Shown here: positions 7,962-19,076 of the stretch, one piece after another | How positions within the stretch are numbered: the first letter of the stretch is position 1 | Layout: each line of letters begins with the position of its first letter | Assembly (NCBI GenBank): GCA_035772405.1 | Contig: JAYKKM010000149.1 | Span: forward strand, 5,614,001 to 5,678,000 | Length of the DNA stretch: 64,000 nucleotides | Source: Chrysogorgia sp. JL179-B06 | Taxonomy: Eukaryota > Cnidaria > Anthozoa > Scleralcyonacea > Chrysogorgiidae | Direction: 5' to 3' | The notes under the pieces: model-generated | The model's database searches: none | What the model was told of the DNA's origin: nothing | Seen by the model: only the letters and a program-made list of their open reading frames with translations | Position numbers and translations under genes: made by a program

Positions 7962-9302
7962 ATGGCTGAAGGATTTGATGAAATCGAAATGAAAAACCGT
8001 AGTGAGTTTAAGAAATATACAGACGAACAGTTAGAAGAAGAGTTCAACATGCTCAATAATATACTCACAGAAAATGAGACAGGACAAGAATATATTGATA
8101 TACACGACAGAATCACTAGGGTGAAACAAGAGATAGAGACTAGAGTCATAGAACTCAGAGTACAAGACAGATTCACACATGTGGAGACATCGTTCGTAGG
8201 CAAAAAAGATGGAAAAACGGTGACAATAACTAATAAGGATACCATACACGACGGTGTCCCAAACCCGAAGTACGATAAAAGGTCATACAGTGCGTCAGTA
8301 ACAAGAGATAGAAAGCAGTTTCTATTGGACCATCTTGGTGTTAGTATTAACGTCGGGGATGGAGAGGCCTCGAGTGACATAATACAAAAATCGAAAATGG
8401 TGTTTGGTGTTAAAGGTCTTATCGGGCTAGAATTCGAAAATAAGAGAGTTATGGTACTAAAAGGGAAGACTATAGTGTACAGCGACGCTAAAGATTCACA
8501 GGAAGATGTCAAGAACTTTAAGAGTCTGTTAAGTAGAGCTGTTGAGGAGCACAGACCCACTTTAGCTGCGATGGTTGAGGAAATTAACGGCGACAACACA
8601 ATCTCAGATAATGTGTGAGAAGACATAGTATCTAACACAAGCGAACAGCTACGAGACAAAGTCGAACAAAGAGTGGAGCAACTCGTAGAAACGTCGCAAG
8701 GTATCTTCGTTAGTGAACAAGAGATTAGGGAGTTCGCTGGCTCTCTCGACCCAAAAGGATCAACTGATGTCAAGATAGAGTCGCTAGACGCACTAGGCGA
8801 CCAATACAGACTCATGTCTATCGTCGAGACAGGCCTTCTAAAAGAACAATTCTATAAGAGTGTTAGTGATACAGCTTACTTGAAGGCAGATAGTATCCGT
8901 ACCGAAAACAACATAAGGCCAGAACACGACGAAGCGATAGGCATACTAAAAGACGAGGTTGAAGGTAACGATCTAAACAGACTCGAGAGGTTCAAAAAAT
9001 GGGCAAAGGAAAACTTAGTTGGAATAAGTGCTATATCAATCTCTATAGCCGGGATAATAACTACCATAGTAATATCCGCTAGGAGTGTCATCGTCAAAGG
9101 TGGTCAAGCACTTGGAAAACTAGGAAAAGCTATAGCTAATCTAGCCACAAAGGCTGGCCCTCTACTAGCTGGACTGCTAAACATGGTGGCGACTGTGCTA
9201 AAGTGGGGAGCTGCAGGCATATCTTGGTTAGCGTCTAATTTATGGATCCTTGCGATAGCACTAGCTTGGTTCGTCTACGACCAGTACAAACAGAGGAAAT
9301 AA
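7962..9302 (+). pseudogene. Membrane-anchored virion-type protein, in-frame TGA at 8616-8618
   Basis: Two open stretches in one frame (7962-8615 and 8619-9302) are separated only by TGA at 8616-8618; there is no ATG shortly after it, so I read one gene of 447 codons including both stop codons. The N-terminal half is charged and helical (QLEEEFNMLNNILTE). The C-terminal 100 residues hold several hydrophobic helices (ISAISISIAGIITTIVIS, a Gly/Ala/Lys amphipathic stretch, and a final LWILAIALAWFVYDQY anchor) and a basic tail. This could be a membrane-active or minor structural protein. It lies between integrase and major capsid genes; its start is 6 bp after the integrase stop. Confidence 0.6.
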
Positions 9303-9324
9303 AACATGTGTTATAATATATAGT
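9303..9324 (+). promoter_or_regulatory. TATA-like late-type promoter before the capsid gene
   Basis: GTTATAATATATAGT runs straight into the capsid ATG at 9325. The tract resembles those before 1621, 2802 and 10581 and may be the core promoter for the element's own transcription. No experiment is implied. Confidence 0.45.
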
Positions 9325-10563
9325 ATGAATACTAGTGAAAAAGAGTTGCTTCCTGGATATAGACGTCGTGAAATATCTGCTATCAAAGGCACAAGAACCC
9401 GTCACGTTGTGACACTAAACCCTAACAAAGCCAATCCAGAGGAGGAGTTATACATTGATATCCCAAAGACAAAGGGTAACACTTGTTTGGTACCCTCCAG
9501 TTTCCATCTCCTATTCGACTTCAAAAGTGCGAACGTGAAATCATGGTTTCTTAATAACCTCTCGAGACTACTCTCTGAAAAACTGGTTATAAAATTAGCA
9601 GGTGAGACTGTGTACGACAACTGTGGTGAGAGTGTTATCGGTACGTACAGAGATTTATGGAAATCTAAAACAGAGCGAACGGCTATGATCGAATACGGCC
9701 TAGCAAACGAGAACCTTCGAAAGTTAATCTCGAAGGATGACAGCGGCGCTGCCAGTGGAAACGTGCAAAAAGTTAGTGATGGTCTTATGTTCTCTATTCA
9801 TGGTACCAAACAAAAGATTCAACTAGACAAGATTCTAGAAGATCACGGTTTATACGCACCGTATAATATGAACAATAATCTCAGGTACGTAATCACACTC
9901 CCCAAAGCAACTGATATTATGGTGGCTCAGTCTGGATCAGCTGTGACTGGTTATACGTTAGAGAACCTTGAGTTGGAGTACGAAACTATCGAGAGTCAAG
10001 AGATTAATGATGAAGTATCATCTTTATACTCATCCGGTAGGTCTCTATCATATGAGCACGTCACACTAATGAAGACTGTGGAGTGGGATAAAGGAAGCAC
10101 ACTTGTGAACGAAAATATTAACCTACCAAGAAAGTCAATGAAAGCTATCGTTCTACTCTTCACAAATAAGACAAGAAATGACAGCGAGGAGTTCGTCTAC
10201 CCAAACATAGAGTCAGTCAAACTCACCATAGAAGGTGTGCCGAACATGGTCTACAGTCAAGGAATACCGAAATCAAGACTCTGGGGAGAAGCAAAAAGAC
10301 TATTCGGACAAAAACTAGACTGTGACCAGCACATGACTGTCCAAAAGTTTTACAAAGACGGTTTCGCTTTGGTTGTTGACCTTAGATCTATCGAAGATAA
10401 CGCGAAAGTAGCCACTGGAAAAAAGATCGTGAACACTCAGTCAGGAATACTGATGGAAATCATTAAAAAAGTAACAACAGCGAACGTTATGTGTAGGATA
10501 TTCGTACTCTCCGACGGACTCGTAAACCTTATCAACAACGATCTACAATCAATCCAATACTAA
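9325..10563 (+). CDS. Major capsid protein, double jelly-roll type
   Basis: 412 residues, uninterrupted. Recognisable elements of Polinton/adintovirus hexon-like proteins: an N-terminal CLVPSSFHLLFDFK strand pair; WFLNNLSRLLSEKLVIKLAGE (first jelly roll, start of strand B region); YRDLWKSKTER helix; Y-x-PY loop (LYAPYNMNNNLRYVITLP); and LENLELEYETI at the end of jelly roll one. The second half, with IVLLFTNKTRN and YKDGFALVVDLRS, fits the second jelly roll. It forms the icosahedral shell by trimerisation in this family. It is followed by the packaging ATPase, the usual pairing. Intact capsid frame beside broken neighbours is notable. Confidence 0.85.
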   Translation: MNTSEKELLPGYRRREISAIKGTRTRHVVTLNPNKANPEEELYIDIPKTKGNTCLVPSSFHLLFDFKSANVKSWFLNNLSRLLSEKLVIKLAGETVYDNCGESVIGTYRDLWKSKTERTAMIEYGLANENLRKLISKDDSGAASGNVQKVSDGLMFSIHGTKQKIQLDKILEDHGLYAPYNMNNNLRYVITLPKATDIMVAQSGSAVTGYTLENLELEYETIESQEINDEVSSLYSSGRSLSYEHVTLMKTVEWDKGSTLVNENINLPRKSMKAIVLLFTNKTRNDSEEFVYPNIESVKLTIEGVPNMVYSQGIPKSRLWGEAKRLFGQKLDCDQHMTVQKFYKDGFALVVDLRSIEDNAKVATGKKIVNTQSGILMEIIKKVTTANVMCRIFVLSDGLVNLINNDLQSIQY

Positions 10564-10580
10564 AACATATAGTATTCTAT

Positions 10581-10685
10581 ATGAAAACACCTTTTAACAT
10601 GCTAATTGTTGGTATGACAGCCTGTGGTAAAACACACTACCTATTGGATATGATAGAGAAAGAATACATGAATCACTTTATTTGA
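10581..10685 (+). pseudogene. Genome-packaging ATPase (A32/FtsK-HerA type), truncated after 34 codons
   Basis: ATG at 10581, behind a TATA-like tract, opens a frame of 34 residues that contains a textbook Walker A loop (GMTACGKT) preceded by a beta strand (NMLIVG) and followed by a helix. It then hits TGA at 10683-10685 and the sequence turns into low-complexity AT DNA. Walker B and the rest of the roughly 200-250 residue enzyme are absent. Its position directly after the capsid gene supports the assignment. This truncation marks the right break of the element. Confidence 0.75.
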
Positions 10686-10816
10686 TATTACTATTATATT
10701 ATTAAATTAATATTTATATTATATATATAGTAATAATATAATAGTAAATATTAATTCTATATATATATAAAGTTGATAAGATTAAGTATGAAAGCTGATA
10801 AGTTCTCAAAAGAACT

Positions 10817-11018
10817 GGATATAATATGAAAAGGAGAAACAAGAGAACTTCGATGTGTCGAAAAATACTTAAGTAAGAGTACTTGTCAGCCTTTCTCTTG
10901 ACGATTTGTTTCTTCTTTCTGACCTGAAGGACGACATATCGTCCGAAACGTCGTCCATTTACTATAAGTATTTTTCGACACATTGAAGTTTTCTTATTTC
11001 TCCTTTTTATATTATATC
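10817..11018. repeat. Palindromic element, 58-bp arms, at the break of the Polinton-like element
   Basis: Left arm 10817-10874 and right arm 10961-11018 are inverted copies at roughly 90% identity around an 86-bp loop. A second small hairpin (AGTTCT-CAAA-AGAACT) lies at 10801-10816. The unit resembles a foldback or MITE-type insertion. The flanks 10686-10800 are AT-rich and non-coding. Confidence 0.75.
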
Positions 11019-11109
11019 CGAGAAATCAGTGTTTTCCTGCTTTACCGTTTTTGAATTATCTTTGTACTAAGGCAAGTCTTGTAATATTCACCTCGTTGTG
11101 TTTTTATTA

Positions 11110-11217
11110 CAAGTATATGATGAAAGGTTTAATGAATTAGGTTTCCAAACATTTTACAATGTAGTATACAAGCCACTAGAATGACAAAACACAAATAATA
11201 TTATACGAACTAAAACT
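11110..11217. repeat. Copy of the 3' flank of the VWA/HYR gene
   Basis: Closely matches 25066-25168 (shared landmarks: GAAAGGTTTAATGAA/GAAATGTTTAATGAA, CATTTTACAATGT, ACACAAATAATATT, ACGAACTAAAACTTA). In both places it lies downstream, in minus-strand sense, of a galaxin-like terminal exon, so a gene 3' end was duplicated. The stretch 11218-11478 between it and the relic exon shows no gene. Confidence 0.7.
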
Positions 11218-11478
11218 TAGTTAATTAACACTTATTTACTCAAATTTAAAACATACTGCTTTCCCGAGGTCCCAGTAAATAAGTGCTTTATTATCATACC
11301 AAGTGTCAAAGAAAAACAAAACATAAAGACATGAAATATTTTATATTCTGCAAACATTAAATTAAATACAATTAAGGCGAAAGGAGAGTTCATACAGTTA
11401 AAATTGTTAAGTTCAATAAAAAGTCAAAGGTCGCATTTTCACGTGGTATTTCACGTGATTTTTCATTATTGACGGTCT

Positions 11479-11825
11479 TCAAACAGTTGGGCAAACTTTT
11501 TCTCGAGGAACAACACTCAAATTTGGGCAACATTTTTGTTGGGAAAAGTTGTAGTAATATTTATGACAGCACCCGTACCCAGGCTGCCTTTTGTGAACGA
11601 CACCGTCACAACAAGCTTGTGTCCTTGAAGTGTAACGAATTTTTTGACTCCGATCTTCCGACCATGGATCTCTTCTCCATTCTCTGTGCGGCATGTCGGT
11701 TCTGGATATTCTAAATTTAGATCTAACTTTAGTTCCTCTTCATACTTTTTGGCATCTTTAACTATTGACTGACTTCCCACTTTCACTGCTTTATTTTCAA
11801 ACTCGCTTACAGTTACCACTGCCAT
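11479..11825 (-). pseudogene. Relic galaxin-like terminal exon
   Basis: On the minus strand one frame ends in a Cys-pair pattern (TQACCDG, GYGCCHKYYYN, QQKCCPN ... REKVCP, stop at 11479-11481) closely parallel to the last exon of the gene at 25260-31292. The upstream part is readable only in another frame (EYPEPTCRTENGEEIHG), so the exon is broken by a shift. No clear acceptor or partner exons are seen. It abuts LINE A. Confidence 0.6.
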
Positions 11826-11829
11826 AGTA

Positions 11830-13990
11830 GGATCTGTATTGGCATATAATTTAACTGCGGCTTAATCTTTATCAGTTTGGATTCCGGTTCGACCGATTTG
11901 AGGCCTCTTCCTCCAATCTTTCTTGGGATATACATCATAGCGGGTGATCCTAGCGGATGTTTCCCTCCGTTCTCCCTTATCACCTTCCGTGTATCTCTAT
12001 CCGATCTTTGCAGCTCTGCTATTGGCCAAACTTGTGTCCACATTAAGTAGCTGAGAACTGGCAGCGCAAACTGGTTTGAGGCCATTGCTTTGTTGAAATC
12101 CGATAGGGGACTGGACCAAATCACCGACAATCGTTGTATATAAACTTTCGCAGCGCTCTCTAGGACAAAATTGTCCTCCTCTTTAACATTTTCCATCACT
12201 CCCAGAAACTTATATTGCGTACCATTATTGAGGCTAGCAATTACATCTGACTCTCCAAGCTTCATCTCCGTTGAACTTGTATCCCAAACACCTCTCTTAG
12301 CGTGCACTACTGAGCATTGCCTCTCATTCCATTGAAGACCAATATCTTACATCGCTGTCTTAGTTGACCTCAGTACTGTTCCTAGTTTGGCTTCTGAGGA
12401 AGCAAAGATCTTCAGATCATGCATCTATGTATAGTAAATCCGTTATCTTAGTGCTGATCGGTTTGGACAATCTGTACCCCTCTGTGGCTTTCAGCTTGCA
12501 AGCAATCGTGTTGATACATAACGCGAATAGCCTTGGGCACAATGCATCTCGTTGTGGGAGACCTTTGTTGAATCTTATCACTTCTGATGTTTCGTCCCCC
12601 TGCCTTGTTCTCGATAATATTCTTGTGTTCCATCGCATACTCAGTTTCTGCACCACTTTTCCAATCCATTTCGGAAATCTGTGGAGGATCATCATTTCTC
12701 TAAGCCATTCATAATCTACTGAGTCGTATGCCTTTTTGACATCTATCCATGCCATGCTCAGGTTTCTTCTATATCGACGACTGTCCTGGCAAACCATCCT
12801 GTCTATCAGCAGGTTGTCGATCGTTCCACTACAATTCTTCTTTGCACCCCTCTGCTCTCCTTGCAGTAATCCATATATTTCTAGGTGTTGGTCCATCGGT
12901 TTTAGCAAGCATGCTGAAAACCATTTATACATGGTGTTTAGGCAGGTAATTGGCCTCTGGCTGTCACTGGAGAATTCCCCTGGTTTCGGGTTAAGGGAAG
13001 TCTTGCCTCCAGTAAACCTCCAGGGGTAGTCTTCATCCTGCTGGGTTGCCGCTTTAAAGCTCTTTACTAATCCGTCATGGAGAGACCGTGCCTTCTTCCA
13101 CCAAAAATTAGCTATTCTGTCCGGACCAGGATCTAATTACGTTTCTTAAGAATAATACCAACCACTTGGTTTGTGTCAAGATCCCAATTTCCTTGGGGAG
13201 GTATTGGTACGCGATCATTGGTAGCACTTCTGACTTCTTCCAACCATGTTGCTGCGGTATCTCCGGTTCCCTCTCCTTCCCATAATGATTTCCAGAAAGA
13301 ACAAGCTTCCTCTATATTTTCGAACACGTTCTGGTTGTCATCTCCATTTCCTTGTGTTGCTTCGAACTTCGGCTTCTCATTGTTGTCATCTTTTGCTATC
13401 ATTTTCTTCAAGCTCTCGTAAACTTTACTAATGGTCGTTGATGGAACTGCATGTTCAGCATTCTCGACTCCTCCTGTTTCTTTCTTCTACTATATACTCT
13501 TTTCAGCTTTCTGAGGTTTGATATTTTCTTCTCCATGTGGTTTACCAGACTCGCTGCAGATAAGTTACCACATTCTTTCGCTAACATTGTTCTGCTCTTT
13601 CTACCTTTTTTCGTGATTTTTCTATTTTCCATAATTCTTTCCAACTCAGCTTTAGGTATGGATATATTCTTCTTATTTCACCTGCCCTTTTCTCAAACTC
13701 TTCTTTCATTTTCTGTCCTGGTTTCTTCCTTTCCGATTGCCGCCGTGTTCTGACTTGTTTCTTCCATCCTATATGTAACAAAAAAGCAACTATACCACCG
13801 CATACAAAATACAGTTCGCTAACCATATAAATCCAAAGGGATTTTCCACCTGGTCAATTGTACTGTTTTGCCTCAAAAAATCGCTAATCACTTTGTTAAT
13901 ATTCGCAATGTCAACTTCGCTTGGTCTTTTCTTTGTTCTTGTATCAAGCGAACGGTTCGTTAAATCTCCTGGAGAGTGATTACCTACCAT
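11830..13990 (-). mobile_element. Degenerate LINE A (RT with restriction-like-endonuclease lineage)
   Basis: Minus-strand reverse transcriptase in several frames. From N- to C-terminal: a basic N-terminal region with a hydrophobic WLANCILYAVV (13990-13790), a charged linker (13826-13133), RT motifs AWIDVKKAYDSVDYEWL and GLPQRDALCPRLFALCIN (12932-12417), a disrupted YIDD active site, then the thumb and PRKIGGRGL region (12307-11813). A 4-base insertion near 12418-12425 breaks the frame just after Tyr-Ile-Asp of the catalytic box. Several stops; inactive. Resembles LINE B next to it. Confidence 0.8.
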
Positions 13991-14077
13991 AAAAATTGGA
14001 TTTGCTATATCTTTAAAATGCCATCTGTATCGCTATTACCTATCAAATCACTCGAATTATTGCTGGTTTGCATGCGA

Positions 14078-14116
14078 TTATTATTACTATTATTATTATT
14101 ATTATTATTATTATCA
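14078..14116. repeat. (ATT)n microsatellite
   Basis: A run of ATT/TTA trinucleotides in the spacer between LINE A and LINE B. Confidence 0.9.
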
Positions 14117-14242
14117 GTTTTCTCACAGCTCATTATCTTATAGTTGGATTTCATTGCAGTTCCCAACAAACAAGCTTTTTGAAGTATCTGGAAGTCAATT
14201 CTAATGTCGAGCCCTCCTATAGCCACTTATCGAAATGGTTGC

Positions 14243-17200
14243 TTACTGAGTGTTGGGTACAATTGTTACTTCTTTACATTGCCATATCATCTTAATTTTT
14301 CTTTTTAGATCTTGATACTTTTCTACTTTTTCCTTTTCTTTCTGCAGAATTCTTGTATCAAATGGGCATGCAACATCTATCAGTGCGCAGCATCTCTTCT
14401 TTTTATTTAGTACTAGTATATCTGGCCGGGAATGTTCTATCTTATTATCAGTTTGGATTTTCATATCCCAGAGCAGTTTTACATTCACATTTTCAGTGAC
14501 AGTTTCTGGCTTATGCTCGTACCACTTTTCCACATGCTCCAGCTTGTATTTCTTACATAACTCCCAATGGATCACCTGAGCAATTTTGTCGTGTCTCCAG
14601 TTCTTATACTGCTTTTGGGCTAACATCTTACATTCCGAAGCAATATGTGCTATTGTCTCATCACGCTCTCCACATAACCTACAAGCAGCCGATATATCTT
14701 CTTTGTCAATCACTTTCTTGACGTACCTAGTTCGTAATGCCTGATCTTGTGCCGCCATCAACATTCCTTCTGTTTCTTTCTTCAGGTTTCCTCTTTTTAA
14801 CCAATCCCAGGTCTTACTATCTACCTTCCTCTGCACTTGTGTAGAATTTCCCATGTAGATTCTTTCCTGTATATATACTTATCTCGTCTAGAATTCTGGA
14901 TCTCCTTTTTCTCTTTCCCTCCATCTAACATCTCCTCCTTTCCTACTGCTATCAATAGTTTCTCATCACTACATTCAACATACATTCGCAAGCTATTTAC
15001 TTCAACATTTACACAATCCTCCACCCTAATTAGCCCTCTACCTCCTTGACTTATTTTGAAGTAAGGCCGACCAACATCGCCCTGGGGATGGAAAGCTCTA
15101 TACACTGTTAGCAATTTTCTTGTTTTCCTATCCATCTATCGAAGTTCTTCCTTTGTCCACTTAATAACTCCTGCACCGTACCTGACAATAGAAACAGCTC
15201 TTGAATTTATGGCAGTTATGCTATTTCTTCCATTAAGTTTTGACTTCAGTATTTTCCTGACTCGTCGGTAATATTCTTTCATGATCTTTTCTTTCATATC
15301 TTCATCCTTTATTCCATCTGCCTCCAAAATTCCCAAATACTTATATCCCTTATCAGTTTCAACTTCCTTGATTTGTTGTTGGTCAGGGAGTTTGATACCT
15401 TCACTTAGTACATGTTTCCCCAGCTTCATTACATGGATGGCATATTTATTAATACCAAACTCCATTCGTATGTCTTCACTGAAAATTCTTACAGAATTTA
15501 CCAATGTGTCCAACTGTCTCTCATTTTTTCCACAAAGCTTCAAATCATCCATAAACAATAAATGGTTTATGGTTCCATTATTTCCTCCAAGATCGTATTT
15601 TGCTTTTACTTTTCTCAAAATGATTGACAGAGGTATTAATACTAGAACAAATAACAGAGGAGACAAGCTATCTCCCTGAAAAATCCCTCGCCTTATTTTT
15701 CAGTCTCTAATGTCACTTATCCAGATGTTAGTTCTGTTTCCCAATTCAGCATACTGTTTCTAATCAGATCTCTTATATTGTCGGCTACTTTGAATATATC
15801 CAAACATCTGAGAATCCAGGAATGAGGTACCATATCGTAAGCCTTCTTATTGTCTATCGATCCCATTGCAAGCCCAGTTTGTCGTCTCTTACAATTTCGT
15901 AGGATCGTCTTATCAATTATAAGTCCCTCTACATTCTTTTCTACACCCTTTCTGTTCATCAGGAAGAAGGTTTTTCTCTGCAAGATGTTTGTACATTTCT
16001 TCTGATATCATTCCAGTCAACAATTTCCACATCAGTGGAAGACATGTGATGGCTCGAAAATTTGTTACTGCAGCCCCCTTTTCTTTGTCCTTTAACACAA
16101 GCGTATAGTCACTCCTTTTGTTAGCCATTTTGGTATATCACATTGGTTTATACACTCATTAAGGAGTTCAGCCAACATTATCCTTATAGATTTTACATGC
16201 TTCAACCAGAACCCTTGAAGGCCATCTGGTCCAGGAGCTTTCCAGTTGGGCAGTTTACTTGCTCGTTTTGCAATCAATTCTGGTGTTATTTTAATATCTC
16301 TTTGTTTCTGTGTTCTTGCATACACTTTCTCCACTTCTTTAACCCATGTCGCCCGATCATTATGTAGAACTTGTTTACTCCATATATTATTCCAATACTC
16401 TCTACTTTCTTCTGCATCAGGTATGACACTGTCGTCTACCACGGTACCCTCAAGCTTCTCAAATAACCTTTTCTGGTTATTCTGGAACAACCTGTTATGC
16501 TGATACTGGTCTATTCTGTTTTGATATCTCTTAATCTTGGCTGTTTTTGCTGTAACTCGCTGCTTCAACTCTTCAATCACAACCTTCAAACCTTTCCTAT
16601 AAATGTTGTACTTTCTCTCCAACCTATACTAAGAATACTTCCCCTAACCAGTCTCCCTTTTATCAGGTATTCTAGTCGACTTAAATCTTTTCTTGTATCT
16701 TTAATCTGACCTTCCAACCGTCTTTTCCACCACGGTTCTTTTTTCTTGCATTCCTTTTTATTCTTCACACCAAGCTGTTTTGCTACTACGTTTGCAGCCG
16801 CTTTAAGAAGATTATTCATTTGCTTTAAATTCTTTAATTTAAAATGTTGCACAACTTCCTCAACCTTTCTGGTTTTGCTCTTCATTTTTTCCGATCAAAA
16901 CTTCTCAGATTTGGTGGGTTTTAACTTCTCCAGTTTCCATCTCTTCGAGCAACATTTCCAAAATCTTGATATCTTCCTCCCCAAGGTTGTCTCTTCTTCA
17001 CTCCCATTCTCTGACGTTGTATCTCTCTCAGCAGCTGTACCTTCTTCTTGTGGGGATCTTTCAACAGGTTCGTCACTGGCTTCTGGGTTGTCTATCTCCC
17101 GCCTTACCTTTTCAATCTCTAGTTCAGATAACCAACCATTATTTCGAATCACCAAAACTTGTCCAGAAAGTTTTTGTTCTGACAAATCAAAAATGCCAAT

Positions 17201-17260
17201 GTCTTTCCAGATGTAATGCATTCTCTTCCTAAACCCTCTCTTGCTAGGATCGCTCATCAA
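14243..17260 (-). mobile_element. Degenerate LINE B with CCHC and restriction-like endonuclease domain
   Basis: Minus strand, frame-shifted but nearly full length. Start region 17260-16895 (RGFRKRMHYIWKDIG; ngWLSELEIEKV), linker 16885-16092, RT fingers (NWKAPGPDGLQGFWLKHV), NKKAYDMVPHSWI at about 15860, LLFMDDLKL (FxDD box, 15545-15575), PRK-like GGRGLIRVEDC, then the last frame (14854-14243) with a CxxC..H..C knuckle (CRLCGERDETIAHIASEC) and RPDILVLNKKKRCCALIDVACP, the PD...D pattern of a restriction-like endonuclease. Such LINEs (R2/CRE/NeSL-type) insert at specific sites; which clade is uncertain. At least six frames are used, so it is inactive. Confidence 0.82.
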
Positions 17261-17399
17261 TTAGCACTTCATTGCAAGCTTGTTCAGTTCTTGACGGTCT
17301 CGGGGCCGCGGCTGCTGTGCCCGTTCACCGTTGAGCGTGACACCATCACCATTTCTGGATCCAGTCCCATTGGTGAGATTGAGTGGGATCGAAATTCAA

Positions 17400-17690
17400 C
17401 TTAGTATAAAAGATGGTGTCACTGAGTTGGCGAAGAGCCTCTTGTCGATACAAGTCCGCTCTCCAGACAACAACAGCGCCACCTTTGTCCGCAGGTTTTA
17501 TGACAACGTCATTTCGGCATCGAAATTACTTTAAAGCTAGAAGCTCTTCTTTGTTAAGGTTATGAACTTGTTTTCTGCGCGCAGGGTGCACTTTATCAAT
17601 GTCATGGCGGCATTGTCTTACGAAAAGACATATCAGCGGCTTGTTCGAGTCATTCCCGTCGTTTGATGCGTATCACTATTAAATCTATGT
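17400..17690 (-). mobile_element. Penelope-like element fragment (RT N-terminal region)
   Basis: Minus-strand reading contains VHPARRKQVHNLNKEELLAL and, after a shift, NDVVIKPADKGGAVVVWRAD, the hallmark stretch just before the RT domain in Penelope-like elements. Short and frame-broken. Confidence 0.65.
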
Positions 17691-17794
17691 CCAGTAATTT
17701 ACAACATACTGATGACGACAATCGGGATGAAAGTCTATTTTGTTTACCGCTATCGTTCAACAAATTCGCATGTTAAATTCTAGACTCTATGTTT

Positions 17795-18180
17795 TTCTTA
17801 AAGACGTTAAGGCATCCAAATTGGCCAAATTACTGGGTCCTTCCCCGAATCCCTCCCAGAGCACTAGTTCCTCTAACGAAGTCCATGTCGTCTAGTTTTC
17901 ACTATTCCCTCTGATTTGCCTTTATCTGACCCCAAGGGATCTGTTCTTGCGAAAGGTCTCAAGTTTGTTCCCAACTCCGGGCCCATCTATCTATTTTCAG
18001 TTAAAGAGGATACCGAATCTTTCTTCCGCCGCATGCGCCTCAAAGACTTTTTCATGATAAGCCCACTTTCAATAACAATAAGGATATTTTTGAAGAACTC
18101 AACCCCAAGAAATCGTCTTGGTCTCCACCCGAAGGCGATTTTTCTTCCGTTGACAATAAATCAAAAGAGGATCTAAAACT
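17795..18180 (+). mobile_element. Penelope-like element fragment, opposite orientation
   Basis: Plus strand: KASKLAKLLGPSPNPS, then LPLSDPKGSVLAKGLKFVP and FFRRMRLKDFF, typical of the region upstream of the RT in Penelope-like proteins; a shift after LKDFF moves the continuation (HDKPTFNNNKDIFEEL, SSWSPPEGDF) to another frame. It points away from the fragment at 17400-17690, so the two form a head-to-head relic. Confidence 0.65.
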
Positions 18181-18360
18181 GTAGGGAATGACCCCCCGAT
18201 ATAAACAACCACTAATAAAAGTAATAGGACAAGAAAAACGGGTCTTAGATAAAATAAGGTCAAACAAGCGTAGAGCATGATTACTGATCGACGCTAAAAA
18301 AGGAAGCAAATAACTTACAATTTCGTGACTTACCATTTTGCTATGGTAACATGGTTCTGG

Positions 18361-18869
<509 letters not shown>

Positions 18870-19076
18870 TTACAAAATAACAGGCCACGACCCAAAACCA
18901 ACTATAAACCAATTTAATAAATTTTCGACTGTTTGTGACAGCCTTCGTCAGAAAATGAAATACAATCTTAAAGTTCCTTTATATATAGACATAAAATTGA
19001 ATAAATTAAACTAACTAATAAATATGCGTAAATAGAACAAATACCAACAATGGTATACTAAACAGTATAAAGAAAA

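Larger units (their letters stand above)
1..10685. mobile_element. Polinton/Maverick-like element (endogenous virus), both ends missing
   Basis: A compact block of two divergent gene sets with short spacers and no introns. It holds the diagnostic Polinton-type set: integrase with C-terminal chromodomain, major capsid protein, penton-like minor capsid protein and the start of an A32/FtsK-type packaging ATPase. The left end runs off the window. The right end stops inside the ATPase at about 10685, where AT-rich sequence and a palindrome begin. No terminal inverted repeat, protein-primed DNA polymerase B or Ulp1-like protease is visible, so they are either outside the window or lost. Four genes carry frame breaks and one is truncated, so this copy is not autonomous as it stands. 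Confidence 0.88.

Noticed and set aside
5661..8618. Alternative genetic code or stop reassignment for the viral element
   Set aside because: Both TAA and TGA interrupt genes, while other genes of the same element end at TAA, TAG or TGA, so no single reassignment fits.
7940..8815. 291-codon minus-strand frame opposite the gene at 7962-9302
   Set aside because: Ser/Leu-rich shadow of the plus-strand coding region, no promoter-like tract, no recognisable domain.
10714..10983. 89-codon minus frame with basic start and hydrophobic end
   Set aside because: Spans the palindrome loop and AT-rich flank; no homology or promoter supports it.
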